DNA of 64,000 nt from BNXB01 sp031548005 (GTDB lineage Bacteria; Bacteroidota; Bacteroidia; Bacteroidales; Azobacteroidaceae). The stretch covers positions 62,001 through 126,000 of the forward strand of contig JAVBRK010000008.1 in the NCBI GenBank assembly GCA_031548005.1, read 5' to 3'. The position numbers and the translations under genes were made by a program. Below are positions 1 to 8,724 of the stretch, piece by piece. The notes beneath the pieces were generated by a model. The model searched no databases. It was not told the origin of the DNA and was given only the letters and a program-made list of their open reading frames with translations. How positions within the stretch are numbered: the stretch's first letter is position 1; each line of letters opens with the position of its first letter.

Positions 1-2618
1 TTACACCGCAAAGTACAGACGATCAGGTAGTCGGTGTCCTTAGGAGCGAATTGAAAGTGGCCATCGACAATTCATTCAATGTATTGCGCACACGTATCGA
101 CCGTTTTGGTGTGGTAGCTCCGAATATTCAGAAATTAGAAACCGACGGACAGATCTCAATCGAGCTTCCGGGGATTAAAGAGCCCGAACGTGTACGCTCT
201 CTTTTGCAAGGAAGCGCTAATCTTGAGTTTTGGGAAACATACGAGCTTTCGGAAATATCCCAGTCCTTGTCGGCTGCAAATAATCTGATCCGTGATTTGA
301 ATGCCAGTGGGAAGACTGTTTCCGGAAATTCTACAGTTTCGGAAGCTGCGACTACAACTGGTGACGCTGATGAGAAAACGACTCAGAATGCAGTATCGGA
401 TACAACGGCTGTCGATACCAAAACTGCAACTACTCTGGCTGATACAACTAAAAGGGCTTCCGGAGCTGATGAGTTGCTTGCTGAAATCGAAGATTCCCAG
501 AAGTCGGATACAACGGCTAATAATCAAACTCAGGAACAACTCGAGAAAGAATACCCTCTGTTTTCTATTCTGCAGATCAACCAATATAATGGACAAGTCG
601 GAGCGGGTCCTGGAGTCGGACGCGCCCGTTACCAGGATACTGCTAAAGTAAACAGTTACCTGAATATGCGTGAGGTACGTGAATTACTTCCCCGCAACCT
701 GAAGTTTGCCTGGACAGTAAAACCTGTCGATACAAAAGACCAATATTACGAGTTGGTTGCATTAAAAGTAACGACCCGGGATGGAAAAGCTCCGATCGAA
801 GGGGATGTGGTAACAGACGCCCGCGATGAATTCGGACAACATTCATCTACTGCAGAAGTAAGCATGACTATGAATGCCGAAGGAGCCAAACAATGGGCCC
901 GGTTGACAAAAGAAAATATCGGCCGTTGTGTTGCTATTGTTCTGGATAACCAGGTTTATTCATTTCCACGGGTAAATGATGAAATTACCGGCGGACGTTC
1001 TTCTATCAGCGGTAATTTTACGGCTGAGGAAGCAAAGGACTTAGCTAACGTATTGAAATCAGGTAAAATGTCTGCTCCTGCACGGATCGTTCAGGAAGAT
1101 GTTGTTGGTCCGTCTCTTGGACAGGAAGCGATCAATAAAGGATTTATTTCTTTTGTGGTGGCTTTGGCAGCCCTGATGATTTATCTGGTAGTCATGTACG
1201 GTTTCAAACCGGGTATGATCGCCAATGCAGCTTTGTTACTCAACTTATTCTTTACGTTGGGTATTCTGGCCTCCTTTCAGGCGGTGCTAACACTTTCGGG
1301 GATTGCCGGTTTGGTGTTGGCATTGGCTATTGCGGTCGATGCGAATGTATTGATCTACGAACGTATTAAAGAAGAACTGCGCGGGGGTAAGCCCATTCGG
1401 AAAGCAGTGGAAGAAGGATACTCAAAAGCTTTCTCTGCGATTATTGACTCGAACTTGACTTCCATCCTGACCGGAGCAATCCTGTTCTATTTCGGAATCG
1501 GCCCGATCCGGGGGTTTGCGACCACTTTGATATTCGGTATTTTGACGTCATTCTTTACGGCTGTGTTCCTGACCCGTATGACTTATGATATTGCTATGAG
1601 TAAAGGTAAGTTGCTGGATTTGACATTCACCACCAACCTGACCAAAAATTTCTTAGTCAACCCGAAGTTTAACTTCTTTAAGAATCTGAAGCTGGTTTAT
1701 ACGGTAACCATTGCTCTGACGCTTATCTGTCTGGCATTCCTTGGTATCCGTGGTATGAATCAAGGTATTGATTTTACCGGAGGCCGGAATTATATCGTTC
1801 GTTTTGATCAGCCTGTGAATACCGTGAAAGTGCAGGAGATGTTAGAACAGGCTTTCGAGGATCACGCCCCGTCTGTAATTACTATCGGTACTGCTGATCA
1901 GGTGAGGATTTCGACCAACTATAAGATTACGGATAACTCGCAAGGTGTGGACGAAGAAATTACCCAAAAGATATTCGATTCTGTCAAACCTTTGCTTAAA
2001 GAAGGGACATCTTACGATCAATTTGTGAAAGATAATATCAAGAGTTCCCGGAAGATCGGGCCTACTGTTGCCGACGACATCAAGAAAGATGCTTTCTGGG
2101 CGGTCATTCTGGCCGTTGTGGCTATCGGTTTGTATATTCTGATTCGGTTCCGTGATCTTTCTTACAGTGCCGGTACTATTGTGTCGTTGATTCAGGATGC
2201 CTTGTTTATCCTGGGTATGTATGCTATGTTCTGGGGAATCCTGCCGTTCTCGCTTGAGATCGACCAGACTTTTATCGGAGCTATTCTTACAGCCCTCGGG
2301 TATTCGGTAAATGACAAAGTGGTTATTTTCGACCGGGTACGTGAATATACGAAACTTTATCCGAAACAAGATAAGTATACCCTGTTCAACCAGGCGCTGA
2401 ATTCCACTTTAGACCGTACTTTCAATACCTGTGTGAGTACGTTGCTGGTGTTGGTTATTATTTTCTTGTTTGCCGGAGATGCTATTCGTAGTTTCGCATT
2501 TGCTATGATTATCGGAGTGGTGATGGGAACATTGTCATCGATATTTGTTGCAGCGCCGGTTGCTTACGAAATACAAAAACGTAAGCATGAAAAAATGCTG
2601 AAAGAAAAGAAAGCTTAA
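1..2618 (+). CDS. secDF: Protein translocase subunit SecDF (fused), 5' end outside the window
   Basis: Inner-membrane fusion of SecD and SecF, which uses the proton motive force to help the Sec translocase export proteins. The frame is open to the window edge, so the gene starts upstream; the first in-window TTG at 51 is not the true start. The visible SecD periplasmic P1 region contains RTRIDRFGVVAPNIQ and is followed by a Ser/Thr/Ala/Asp-rich low-complexity insertion (about residues 85-165 from the TTG). The SecD membrane block carries the conserved AIAVDANVLIYERIKEEL motif. The SecF half follows (GRNYIVRFDQPV, then ALGYSVNDKVVIFDRVREY) and ends in a basic tail. The fusion is usual in Bacteroidetes. 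yajC lies elsewhere in this window (54.0 kb), not next to it. Confidence 0.97.
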   Translation, partial: TPQSTDDQVVGVLRSELKVAIDNSFNVLRTRIDRFGVVAPNIQKLETDGQISIELPGIKEPERVRSLLQGSANLEFWETYELSEISQSLSAANNLIRDLNASGKTVSGNSTVSEAATTTGDADEKTTQNAVSDTTAVDTKTATTLADTTKRASGADELLAEIEDSQKSDTTANNQTQEQLEKEYPLFSILQINQYNGQVGAGPGVGRARYQDTAKVNSYLNMREVRELLPRNLKFAWTVKPVDTKDQYYELVALKVTTRDGKAPIEGDVVTDARDEFGQHSSTAEVSMTMNAEGAKQWARLTKENIGRCVAIVLDNQVYSFPRVNDEITGGRSSISGNFTAEEAKDLANVLKSGKMSAPARIVQEDVVGPSLGQEAINKGFISFVVALAALMIYLVVMYGFKPGMIANAALLLNLFFTLGILASFQAVLTLSGIAGLVLALAIAVDANVLIYERIKEELRGGKPIRKAVEEGYSKAFSAIIDSNLTSILTGAILFYFGIGPIRGFATTLIFGILTSFFTAVFLTRMTYDIAMSKGKLLDLTFTTNLTKNFLVNPKFNFFKNLKLVYTVTIALTLICLAFLGIRGMNQGIDFTGGRNYIVRFDQPVNTVKVQEMLEQAFEDHAPSVITIGTADQVRISTNYKITDNSQGVDEEITQKIFDSVKPLLKEGTSYDQFVKDNIKSSRKIGPTVADDIKKDAFWAVILAVVAIGLYILIRFRDLSYSAGTIVSLIQDALFILGMYAMFWGILPFSLEIDQTFIGAILTALGYSVNDKVVIFDRVREYTKLYPKQDKYTLFNQALNSTLDRTFNTCVSTLLVLVIIFLFAGDAIRSFAFAMIIGVVMGTLSSIFVAAPVAYEIQKRKHEKMLKEKKA

Positions 2619-2670
2619 TAAGAAAGCGATAATATTTTCCCGGATGGTTTAAATCCGGGAAATGATATAG

Positions 2671-2707
2671 GGAGGTGTCTTGTAAAAGCGCCTCCTTTTA
2701 TTTTTTG
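2671..2707 (+). terminator. Rho-independent terminator after secDF
   Basis: A 7-bp stem GGAGGTG/CGCCTCC (one G-U pair) with an 11-nt loop is followed by TTTTATTTTTT. It lies about 50 nt after the secDF stop. A second perfect 7-bp hairpin (CCCGGAT/ATCCGGG, 2639-2659) sits just before it. Confidence 0.8.
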
Positions 2708-2848
2708 TTCTGTGGATTTACTTTCTGCTCCGGATGTCCCGGATGCAAAAAAGAAAAGAGATTATTTCGAGGGTCTGACTCTACCGCAAGGCAACGGGGT
2801 TGGATTCTTTTGAAACGATAGTCTGACGGAATGGTTTAAAAATAGAAA

Positions 2849-2922
2849 CGCAGACAATCCTGAAGATTGCGGAAGATCACGATAAAAAGAGTGATAGACC
2901 GGTGAAATCGGAGTTGTCTGCG
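2849..2922 (-). other. Structured intergenic element, probable complex terminator/3' UTR of the SPOR gene
   Basis: A 9-bp outer stem (CGCAGACAA at 2849-2857 with TTGTCTGCG at 2914-2922) encloses two smaller hairpins: ATCAC 2876-2880 with GTGAT 2891-2895, and CCG 2899-2901 with CGG 909-911 of the same kilobase (2909-2911). The fold resembles a three-way junction. On the minus strand the outer stem is followed by a T-rich run (GTTTCTATTTTTAA) and begins 17 nt after the SPOR-gene stop, so termination is the simplest role. The remaining intergenic sequence 2708-2848 shows nothing I recognise. Confidence 0.5.
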
Positions 2923-2939
2923 CTTATTATATCCTGTGA

Positions 2940-3413
2940 TTAGTACTGTTGCTCAAGCAACCAGGCATCCTGAAAATCGGGATCGTATTTGGCTTTGACG
3001 GCATCCCGCTCTCTGGCAGCATCTGCTTTATAGTCGAAAGTAGCAACGATTACCCGGTACATTTGCTTTTCATTCTGGGCTATAATTACATTGTAACCCT
3101 GAGCCTGCATCCGTTCCTTAAGAGAAGTTGCATTCGTTCTGTTCATAAAGCTTCCGATAACAACACTGTATTGTCTTAATCCGGAGCCATCGATTGCAGT
3201 TACCCGCTCTTTTTGAACATTTACAGAAGAGGTGGAAATTGTAGCCGGTTTGGTAACAGGAGTAGTCTCTGTTACAGAAGCCGATTCTTCCTGCATTTCT
3301 TTTTCTTTTGCTTTTTCGTACGCTTGTTTATAGGCGCTTTCCTTAGATTTACATGCTCCCATTGAAAACAACAGGGTGAATGCCAAACCAAATAACCAAA
3401 TTCTTGAATTCAT
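2940..3413 (-). CDS. SPOR-domain lipoprotein
   Basis: Predicted lipoprotein of 157 residues. The N-terminus is a signal peptide ending in FSMGAC, with Cys about residue 21. A charged linker follows (KAKEKEMQEE, then Thr/Ser-rich), and the C-terminal SPOR domain (RQYSVVIGSFMNRTNATSL through YRVIVATF) fits binding of denuded septal peptidoglycan. I chose the ATG at 3413. An upstream in-frame ATG at 3449 would put 12 residues before the signal peptide, and a likely -7 promoter element (3447-3454) overlaps that extension. It is convergent with secDF and follows the his operon with a 64-nt gap. The exact partner is unknown. Confidence 0.85.
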   Translation of the reverse strand: MNSRIWLFGLAFTLLFSMGACKSKESAYKQAYEKAKEKEMQEESASVTETTPVTKPATISTSSVNVQKERVTAIDGSGLRQYSVVIGSFMNRTNATSLKERMQAQGYNVIIAQNEKQMYRVIVATFDYKADAARERDAVKAKYDPDFQDAWLLEQQY

Positions 3414-3446
3414 AATTGCTTTATTTAGATAATTCATATTTTCTGG

Positions 3447-3454
3447 CAAATATA
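3447..3454 (-). promoter_or_regulatory. Candidate -7 element of the SPOR gene
   Basis: The minus strand reads TATATTTG, matching TAnnTTTG. No good TTTG -33 box is visible at the right distance, so support is partial. Confidence 0.4.
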
Positions 3455-3477
3455 AACAATTTAATTTATTGTAGAGA

Positions 3478-3897
3478 TTAAAAATGTTGAAAAGTCAGTT
3501 TTTCTCCCTTATACTCCAGGGAGAGCCGGTTGTTTTCCAATCCCTTAATCCGGTATCGCCTGTAGAGCATGATAGAATCCGGCGATCCGGTATCGAGCGT
3601 ATCCCACTTGATGATTTTCAGCAAGCGCGAACTGGTTGCATCGGGATCCAGTTCTAATTGCATGGCTGTATCTCCATACAACGTGTAATAGCCCTGCCCT
3701 ACGGCCATCGAGTCCTTTGCGTAGTACAACTGATATTGAAAAAGACTGTTCTGAAAATTGTAGTAAGTTGTTTTATCTGAGGTTAGCTGCCATTTACCCT
3801 GTAAATCGGCATCAAAACCCTCTACATCTAAAAAAAGCTTGTCGCATGAACTCATCGACAGCATAAAAACAGAAAATAGCAATAGAATTTTTTTCAT
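3478..3897 (-). CDS. Small lipocalin-like lipoprotein at the end of the his operon
   Basis: A 139-residue lipoprotein with signal peptide and lipobox MSSC (Cys about residue 17). The mature part contains GKWQLTSDKTTYY and alternating beta-strand-like segments, as in the small lipocalin-like lipoproteins common in Bacteroidetes; this family call is tentative. Its ATG overlaps the hisB stop by 4 nt (ATGA), so it is translationally coupled to a biosynthetic operon although nothing in it suggests a histidine-related role. Function unknown. Confidence 0.75.
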   Translation of the reverse strand: MKKILLLFSVFMLSMSSCDKLFLDVEGFDADLQGKWQLTSDKTTYYNFQNSLFQYQLYYAKDSMAVGQGYYTLYGDTAMQLELDPDATSSRLLKIIKWDTLDTGSPDSIMLYRRYRIKGLENNRLSLEYKGEKLTFQHF

Positions 3898-5006
3898 AAT
3901 AATCCTTTTGTTGATGGAAGTTCGTAATGATAAATATCTCTCTTGATCGCCATTTTTACGGCTCTGGCAAATGCTTTGAAAATTCCTTCGATCTTATGAT
4001 GTTCATTTTGCCCTTCCGCCCGGATGTTCAGATTCATTTTTGCGGCATCGCTGAGGGATTTGAAGAAATGGATAAACATTTCCGTTGGCATATCTCCGAT
4101 TTTTTCCCGGTGAAACCCGGCATCCCAGACCAGCCAGGGGCGTCCTCCGAAATCCAGGGCGACAGAGCATAGGCAATCATCCATAGGAAGGCAAAATCCA
4201 TACCGTTCAATTCCCCGTTTATTTCCCAGCGCCAGATATAGAGCTTCGCCCAGCGCAATTCCGGTATCTTCGATGGTATGATGCTCATCGACGTTCAGAT
4301 CACCTTTTACTTGTATTTGTAAATCCATTCCGGAATGTTTTCCGATCTGGTCCAGCATGTGATCAAAAAAATGTAGTCCCGTACTGATATCACATTTCCC
4401 ATTCCCGTCGAGGTTAATTTCTATGCGGATATCCGTTTCTTTTGTTTTACGTTCAATCTTAGCTTTTCTTTCTCCTGCGAAAAGGAATTCAGTAATATGA
4501 TTCCAATCGGAGGTTACAAGGGCACAGTCTGCTCTCTGGTCGCTGGCTAAGAGGGAGCCATCGTTGATAAAAATAGCTTTACAACCCAGATTCCGGGCCA
4601 ATTCGACATCCGTAGTGCGGTCGCCTATAACAAATGAGTGTTCGAGGTCGTAATCGCCCGCCAGGTATTTGCCGAGCATTCCGGTCCGAGGTTTGCGAGT
4701 CGGAGCATTATCTTCAGGAAAGGACCGGTCGATCAGGATATCGTCGAAAGTAACGCCTTCGTTTTCGAAAGCTTTCAGCATTTTATTGTGGGCAGGCCAG
4801 AAAGTCTCTTCCGGAAATGAAGTTGTTCCCAATCCGTCCTGGTTGGTGACCATGACCAGTTCGAAGTCTAAGTTTTTCCTGATAAATGCCAGGTTTTGAA
4901 AGACTTTCGGAAAAAATTCCAGTTTCTCAAGACTATCTAACTGGTAGTCGACCGGAGGTTCGATCACCAGGGTTCCGTCACGATCGATAAATAGCGCTCG
5001 TTTCAT
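3894..5006 (-). CDS. hisB: Bifunctional histidinol-phosphatase / imidazoleglycerol-phosphate dehydratase
   Basis: A 370-residue cytoplasmic fusion enzyme for two histidine-biosynthesis steps. Residues 1 to about 165 are a HAD-type phosphatase with the nucleophile motif FIDRDGTL (Asp8, Asp10) and the downstream FVIGDRTTDVELA motif. The C-terminal half is imidazoleglycerol-phosphate dehydratase, with metal-binding HFFDHMLDQIGKH, DEHHTIEDTGIALGEA and NEHHKIEGIFKAFARA. It overlaps hisC by 4 nt upstream and the lipoprotein gene by 4 nt downstream. The full-length domains leave little doubt about the assignment. Confidence 0.98.
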   Translation of the reverse strand: MKRALFIDRDGTLVIEPPVDYQLDSLEKLEFFPKVFQNLAFIRKNLDFELVMVTNQDGLGTTSFPEETFWPAHNKMLKAFENEGVTFDDILIDRSFPEDNAPTRKPRTGMLGKYLAGDYDLEHSFVIGDRTTDVELARNLGCKAIFINDGSLLASDQRADCALVTSDWNHITEFLFAGERKAKIERKTKETDIRIEINLDGNGKCDISTGLHFFDHMLDQIGKHSGMDLQIQVKGDLNVDEHHTIEDTGIALGEALYLALGNKRGIERYGFCLPMDDCLCSVALDFGGRPWLVWDAGFHREKIGDMPTEMFIHFFKSLSDAAKMNLNIRAEGQNEHHKIEGIFKAFARAVKMAIKRDIYHYELPSTKGLL

Positions 5007-6043
5007 TTTAACATTTTCAGTATTTCAATCAAAGTCCGGTTTTCAGCTGTTGTACCTACGGTTATCCGGATGCAGTTTTCGCAGAATGGGGTATTATTTC
5101 TGTTGCGGACAATAATTCCCCTGTCGGTCAGGTATTTATATGTTTTATCTGCATCTTTTACTTTGACTAATATGAAATTGGCATCCGAGGGATAGACATT
5201 TTCGACACAGACTAATTTATTTAGTTCTTTTATCAGGATCTCCCTTTCTTTCAGAATTGTGTGGACCCAGTTTTTAATTTTCGAAGAGTCATCGAGCATG
5301 CGCACACCATATTCCTGGTTCAGCAAACTGATATTATAAGGATATTTCACTTTGTTGAACAGGGTAATGATTTCTTCCGAAGCGAATGCCATTCCCAGTC
5401 TTACGGAAGCGCTGGCAAGCGCTTTGGAAAACGTTTGAAGGATAATCAGATTCTGGTGATTGTTCAAATCCTTCAGAAGGGATATCCGGTTTGAAAAGTC
5501 GATATATGCTTCGTCTACAACCACAATACCATTGAATTTCTCGATGGTTTTAAGGATCTCATCTTCATCTAATGAGTTTCCTGTCGGGTTGTTGGGAGAG
5601 CATAAAAAGATCAGTTTCGTGTTTTCATCGCAGGCGGCCAGTAGCCGCTCCGCTTTAAATTCGTACTTTTCATCGAGAGGGGCTTCCCGGTATTCCACGT
5701 CGTTGATTCTTGCCGCTACTTTGTACATTCCGTAAGTAGGGCTTAGAGAAACGATATTATCTTTTCCCGGATCACAAAAAATCCGGATCGCCAGGTCGAT
5801 CGGCTCATCACTTCCGTTTCCCAGCAGGATCTTCTCTTTCCGGATATTTTTCAGCAGGGCGATTTTTTCTTTCAATTCCCACTGTTTTGGATCCGGATAG
5901 CGGTCAAAAGGAGTGTTGAATGGACTTTCGTTTGCATCTAAAAAGATCGATGCTTCACCTTGAAACTCATCGCGGGCGGAAGAATACGGATTTAAATTCC
6001 AGATATTTTTTCTGACTAATTGTTCCAGATTTATTGTTTTCAT
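5003..6043 (-). CDS. hisC: Histidinol-phosphate aminotransferase
   Basis: A 346-residue PLP-dependent class I/II aminotransferase converting imidazole acetol-phosphate to histidinol-phosphate. Visible features are LDANESPFN near the N-terminus, LLGNGSDEPIDLAIR, FLCSPNNPTGN, the VVVDEAYIDF strand, and the PLP-lysine region QTFSKALASASVRLGMAFA (Lys in TFSKA). The length is normal for the family. It overlaps the GNAT gene and hisB by 4 nt each, consistent with coupled translation in the his operon. Confidence 0.97.
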   Translation of the reverse strand: MKTINLEQLVRKNIWNLNPYSSARDEFQGEASIFLDANESPFNTPFDRYPDPKQWELKEKIALLKNIRKEKILLGNGSDEPIDLAIRIFCDPGKDNIVSLSPTYGMYKVAARINDVEYREAPLDEKYEFKAERLLAACDENTKLIFLCSPNNPTGNSLDEDEILKTIEKFNGIVVVDEAYIDFSNRISLLKDLNNHQNLIILQTFSKALASASVRLGMAFASEEIITLFNKVKYPYNISLLNQEYGVRMLDDSSKIKNWVHTILKEREILIKELNKLVCVENVYPSDANFILVKVKDADKTYKYLTDRGIIVRNRNNTPFCENCIRITVGTTAENRTLIEILKMLK

Positions 6044-6471
6044 TCGTTGATTTTGTTCATTTTAAAATGGGGGATTCCAACTTCGATAAATTCATCACCA
6101 TTGATTTTATAACCCTCTTTTTCGTAAAATCCCACTGCAATTTTCCGGGCATGCAAGACTAAAATTTTATAACCCTGTTCCCAGGCATATTGCTCGGCGA
6201 AATGCAATACTTTCCGGCCGATACCCTGGCCCTGATACTGTGTACTGACAGCCATCTGGCGCAATTTTCCCGTTTCACTTCCGAGCGGGGTTAAAATGCA
6301 GCACCCGATCACTCTTTCATGATCCATGCAGGCGAACAGGATGTCTCCCGAATCTTTTTGAGTTTCTTCTTCTGTCAGTTTCAGACCAATAGGTTTACGG
6401 AGTACATCATCCCGTAATTCGCACATAGATTCATATTCCTGGCTCCGGTATTTTATAATTTTCAGGTTCAT
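6040..6471 (-). CDS. GNAT-family N-acetyltransferase inside the his operon
   Basis: A 143-residue GNAT enzyme. The acetyl-CoA-binding motif A is clear (RQMAVSTQYQGQGIGRKVL, about residues 71-89), followed by LHARKIAVGFYEKEGYKINGDEFIEVGIPHFKM, which resembles the ElaA/YitI-like small GNAT group. It overlaps hisD and hisC by 4 nt on each side, so it is made together with histidine enzymes. The substrate cannot be read from the sequence. A role in histidine metabolism is suggested only by position. Confidence 0.88.
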   Translation of the reverse strand: MNLKIIKYRSQEYESMCELRDDVLRKPIGLKLTEEETQKDSGDILFACMDHERVIGCCILTPLGSETGKLRQMAVSTQYQGQGIGRKVLHFAEQYAWEQGYKILVLHARKIAVGFYEKEGYKINGDEFIEVGIPHFKMNKINE

Positions 6472-7745
6472 CGGATACGTAAGGATACGGCATTTTTGTG
6501 GGCTTTCAACTGTTCGTTTTCCGCCATTGTTTCAATTACCGGCCCTAAGTTACGAATTCCTTCCCGGGAAATCTCCTGAAAAGTAATTTTTTTCACAAAA
6601 CTATCCAGATTTACTCCGCTATAGGCTTTTGCATAGCCGTTTGTAGGAAGGGTATGATTAGTTCCCGATGCGTAATCTCCGGCACTTTCAGGGGTGTAGT
6701 GCCCTAAAAAGACCGATCCTGCATTGAAAATTTTTTCCGAAATTTCCAGGTAGTCGGCAGTTTCTATGATCAGGTGTTCGGGAGCGTACCGGTTGGTCAG
6801 TTCGATGATCTCTTCCTTACTGTTTACCAGTATGATTTTACTGTTTTTCAAAGATTTTTGTATCAGGTCTTTCCGGGGGAGTTTCTCGGTTTGGGCTTCG
6901 ACTTCCTTAATCACCTCCCCGGCTAATTTTTCTGAAGTGGTAATCAGTATCGACTGGCTGTCGGTTCCGTGTTCGGCCTGTGACAACAGGTCGGCAGCTA
7001 CAAAAGCCGGGTGTGCGGTTTCGTCTGCGATTACTTCTACTTCAGATGGCCCGGCCGGCATATCGATACTGGTATCTTTCAGGCTGACCAATTGTTTTGC
7101 TGCGGTTACATACTGATTCCCCGGTCCGAATATCTTGTAGACTTTCGGAATACTTTCTGTCCCGAACGCCATGGCTGCAATGGCCTGAGCGCCCCCGACC
7201 TTGAATACTTTGTGGACACCGGCTTCTTGGGCGGCAAACAGGACAGCCGGATGGATCGCTCCGTTTTTTCCCGGGGGCGAGCACAGGATGATTTCCTTGC
7301 AGCCTGCAATCCGGGCCGGAACGGCCAGCATCAGTACTGTTGAGAATAAGGGCGCTGTTCCTCCGGGAATATAAAGTCCCACTTTTTCTATCCCTACCGC
7401 TTTTTGCCAGCAAACCACTCCCGGAGAAGTTTCGATTTTCTTCGGAGTCAGCTGTTGCGACGTGTGGAACTTTTCTATATTTTGCATGGCTGTCCGGATA
7501 GCAGCTTTCAGCTTTTCTGAAACCTGGCTTTGAGCTTCGGCTATTTCTATTTCCGTAACGGCCAGTTGTTCGAGTTTTACCTGGTCGAACCGGGCTTCAT
7601 ACGATAGTACGGCTTGGTCTCCTCCCGATTTCACATCTTCCAGAATGGCGTTTACGGTTTCAAATAAAAGGCTGTAGTCCATTACCGGGCGGGAAAGGAG
7701 GGAGTCCCATTGATTCTTTTCCGGATATTTAATCAATTGTATCAT
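6468..7745 (-). CDS. hisD: Histidinol dehydrogenase
   Basis: A 425-residue zinc enzyme performing the last two oxidations from histidinol to histidine with NAD. Family signatures are GLYIPGGTAPLFSTVLMLAVPARIAGC, KVFKVGGAQAIAAMAFGTESIPKVYKIFGPGN, DMPAGPSEVEVIAD, LLSQAEHGTDSQ (zinc ligands) and APEHLIIE with the catalytic His and Glu. The length is normal. hisG's stop and this start share one base (TGATG), and the GNAT gene overlaps its 3' end by 4 nt. Confidence 0.98.
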   Translation of the reverse strand: MIQLIKYPEKNQWDSLLSRPVMDYSLLFETVNAILEDVKSGGDQAVLSYEARFDQVKLEQLAVTEIEIAEAQSQVSEKLKAAIRTAMQNIEKFHTSQQLTPKKIETSPGVVCWQKAVGIEKVGLYIPGGTAPLFSTVLMLAVPARIAGCKEIILCSPPGKNGAIHPAVLFAAQEAGVHKVFKVGGAQAIAAMAFGTESIPKVYKIFGPGNQYVTAAKQLVSLKDTSIDMPAGPSEVEVIADETAHPAFVAADLLSQAEHGTDSQSILITTSEKLAGEVIKEVEAQTEKLPRKDLIQKSLKNSKIILVNSKEEIIELTNRYAPEHLIIETADYLEISEKIFNAGSVFLGHYTPESAGDYASGTNHTLPTNGYAKAYSGVNLDSFVKKITFQEISREGIRNLGPVIETMAENEQLKAHKNAVSLRIR

Positions 7746-8596
7746 CAGAGTATCATTTTTTCAATCGGAATAATCAGGATTCCCTCTGCACCTGCAGCCT
7801 TCAGTTTGCCGATAATTTCCCAGAACTGTTTTTCGCTGATTACCGAGTGAACGGAACTCCAGTTTTCCTGGGCGAGTGGCAGTACAGTCGGACTTTTCAT
7901 GCCCGGCAGGATCTCGATAATTTCTTTTAACTTGGCATTGGGAGCATTCAGCAGAATGTATTTTTTCCCTTCGGCCGTTTTGACTGCATTGATCCGGAAA
8001 ATCAGTTCTTCCAGAATTTGTTTCTTTTCATGAGTCAGACGGGTGTTTCCGATCATCAGGGCTTCTGACGACATCACCACTTCTACTTCTTTTAAATGGT
8101 TGCTGATTAGTGTACTTCCGGAGCTGACAATGTCGAAAATGGCATCTGCCAGTCCGATGCCCGGAGCAATTTCCACCGAACCGCTAATGACATGGATATC
8201 AGCCTTGATGGCGTTTTTCTTCAGGAATTCGCTCAGGATAACGGGATACGAGGTGGCTATCTTTTTTCCGGCGAACCAATTCAAACCATTGTATTCCTCT
8301 TCTTTCGGGATTGCCAACGATAACCGGCATTTACTGAATCCCAGGCGGTTGATCAGGGTTACATTTTGCTTTTTTTCAGCATATTCGTTTTCTCCTACGA
8401 TTCCCAGGTCGGCGATACCGTCTGCAACAGCCTGCGGAATGTCGTCGTCGCGAAGAAATAAGATCTCTACCGGAAACGACTTGGATGGTACCAGTAAGCT
8501 CCTTTTTCCGCTCGAAAGTTTGATACCGGCTTCTTCCAGAAGTTCCATCGTTTCTTCAAATAATCGGCCTTTGGCCTGTACTGCAATTCGTAACAT
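7745..8596 (-). CDS. hisG: ATP phosphoribosyltransferase, long form
   Basis: A 283-residue enzyme of the first, committed step of histidine synthesis (ATP + PRPP to phosphoribosyl-ATP). The catalytic domain has LRIAVQAKGRL at the start and DAIFDIVSSGSTLISNHLKEV for PRPP binding. The C-terminal about 75 residues, ending GAEGILIIPIEKM, are the ACT-like regulatory domain of the long, histidine-feedback-inhibited form. It is the first gene of the operon, 14 nt downstream of the leader terminator, so both allosteric and attenuation control are expected. Confidence 0.98.
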   Translation of the reverse strand: MLRIAVQAKGRLFEETMELLEEAGIKLSSGKRSLLVPSKSFPVEILFLRDDDIPQAVADGIADLGIVGENEYAEKKQNVTLINRLGFSKCRLSLAIPKEEEYNGLNWFAGKKIATSYPVILSEFLKKNAIKADIHVISGSVEIAPGIGLADAIFDIVSSGSTLISNHLKEVEVVMSSEALMIGNTRLTHEKKQILEELIFRINAVKTAEGKKYILLNAPNAKLKEIIEILPGMKSPTVLPLAQENWSSVHSVISEKQFWEIIGKLKAAGAEGILIIPIEKMIL

Positions 8597-8610
8597 AGAT
8601 TATTGGATGT

Positions 8611-8638
8611 AAAAAAGGCTTACCGTTCCCGGCAAGCC
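8611..8638 (-). terminator. his operon attenuator terminator
   Basis: On the minus strand a 9-bp stem (GGCTTGCCG with CGGTAAGCC, one G-U pair, GGAA loop; 8617-8638) is followed directly by six Ts (8611-8616). It stands between the leader peptide and hisG, ending 14 nt before the hisG ATG. It is therefore a premature terminator, not an end-of-gene one. Confidence 0.92.
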
Positions 8639-8670
8639 TGTATGATAAATGTTTAATCAATCGTTTTGAT

Positions 8671-8724
8671 ACACATCATCCCCGCTCACCGGAACAGCCC
8701 GTTGAAATGATGATGGAGATGTGT
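8671..8724 (-). promoter_or_regulatory. Alternative leader RNA stems (pause hairpin and antiterminator strand)
   Basis: Two mutually adjusted pairings are visible in the transcript. The pause stem joins ACACATC plus TCC (8715-8724, over the first His codon) with GGA(T)GATGTGT (8671-8681), 10 bp with one bulged U. The antiterminator joins CCGGTGAGC (8684-8692, overlapping the leader stop codon) with GCTTGCCGG (8629-8637), nine consecutive pairs including two G-U, which uses up the 5' arm of the terminator. A ribosome stalled on His codons leaves 8684-8692 free; a ribosome at the stop codon hides it. Confidence 0.75.
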
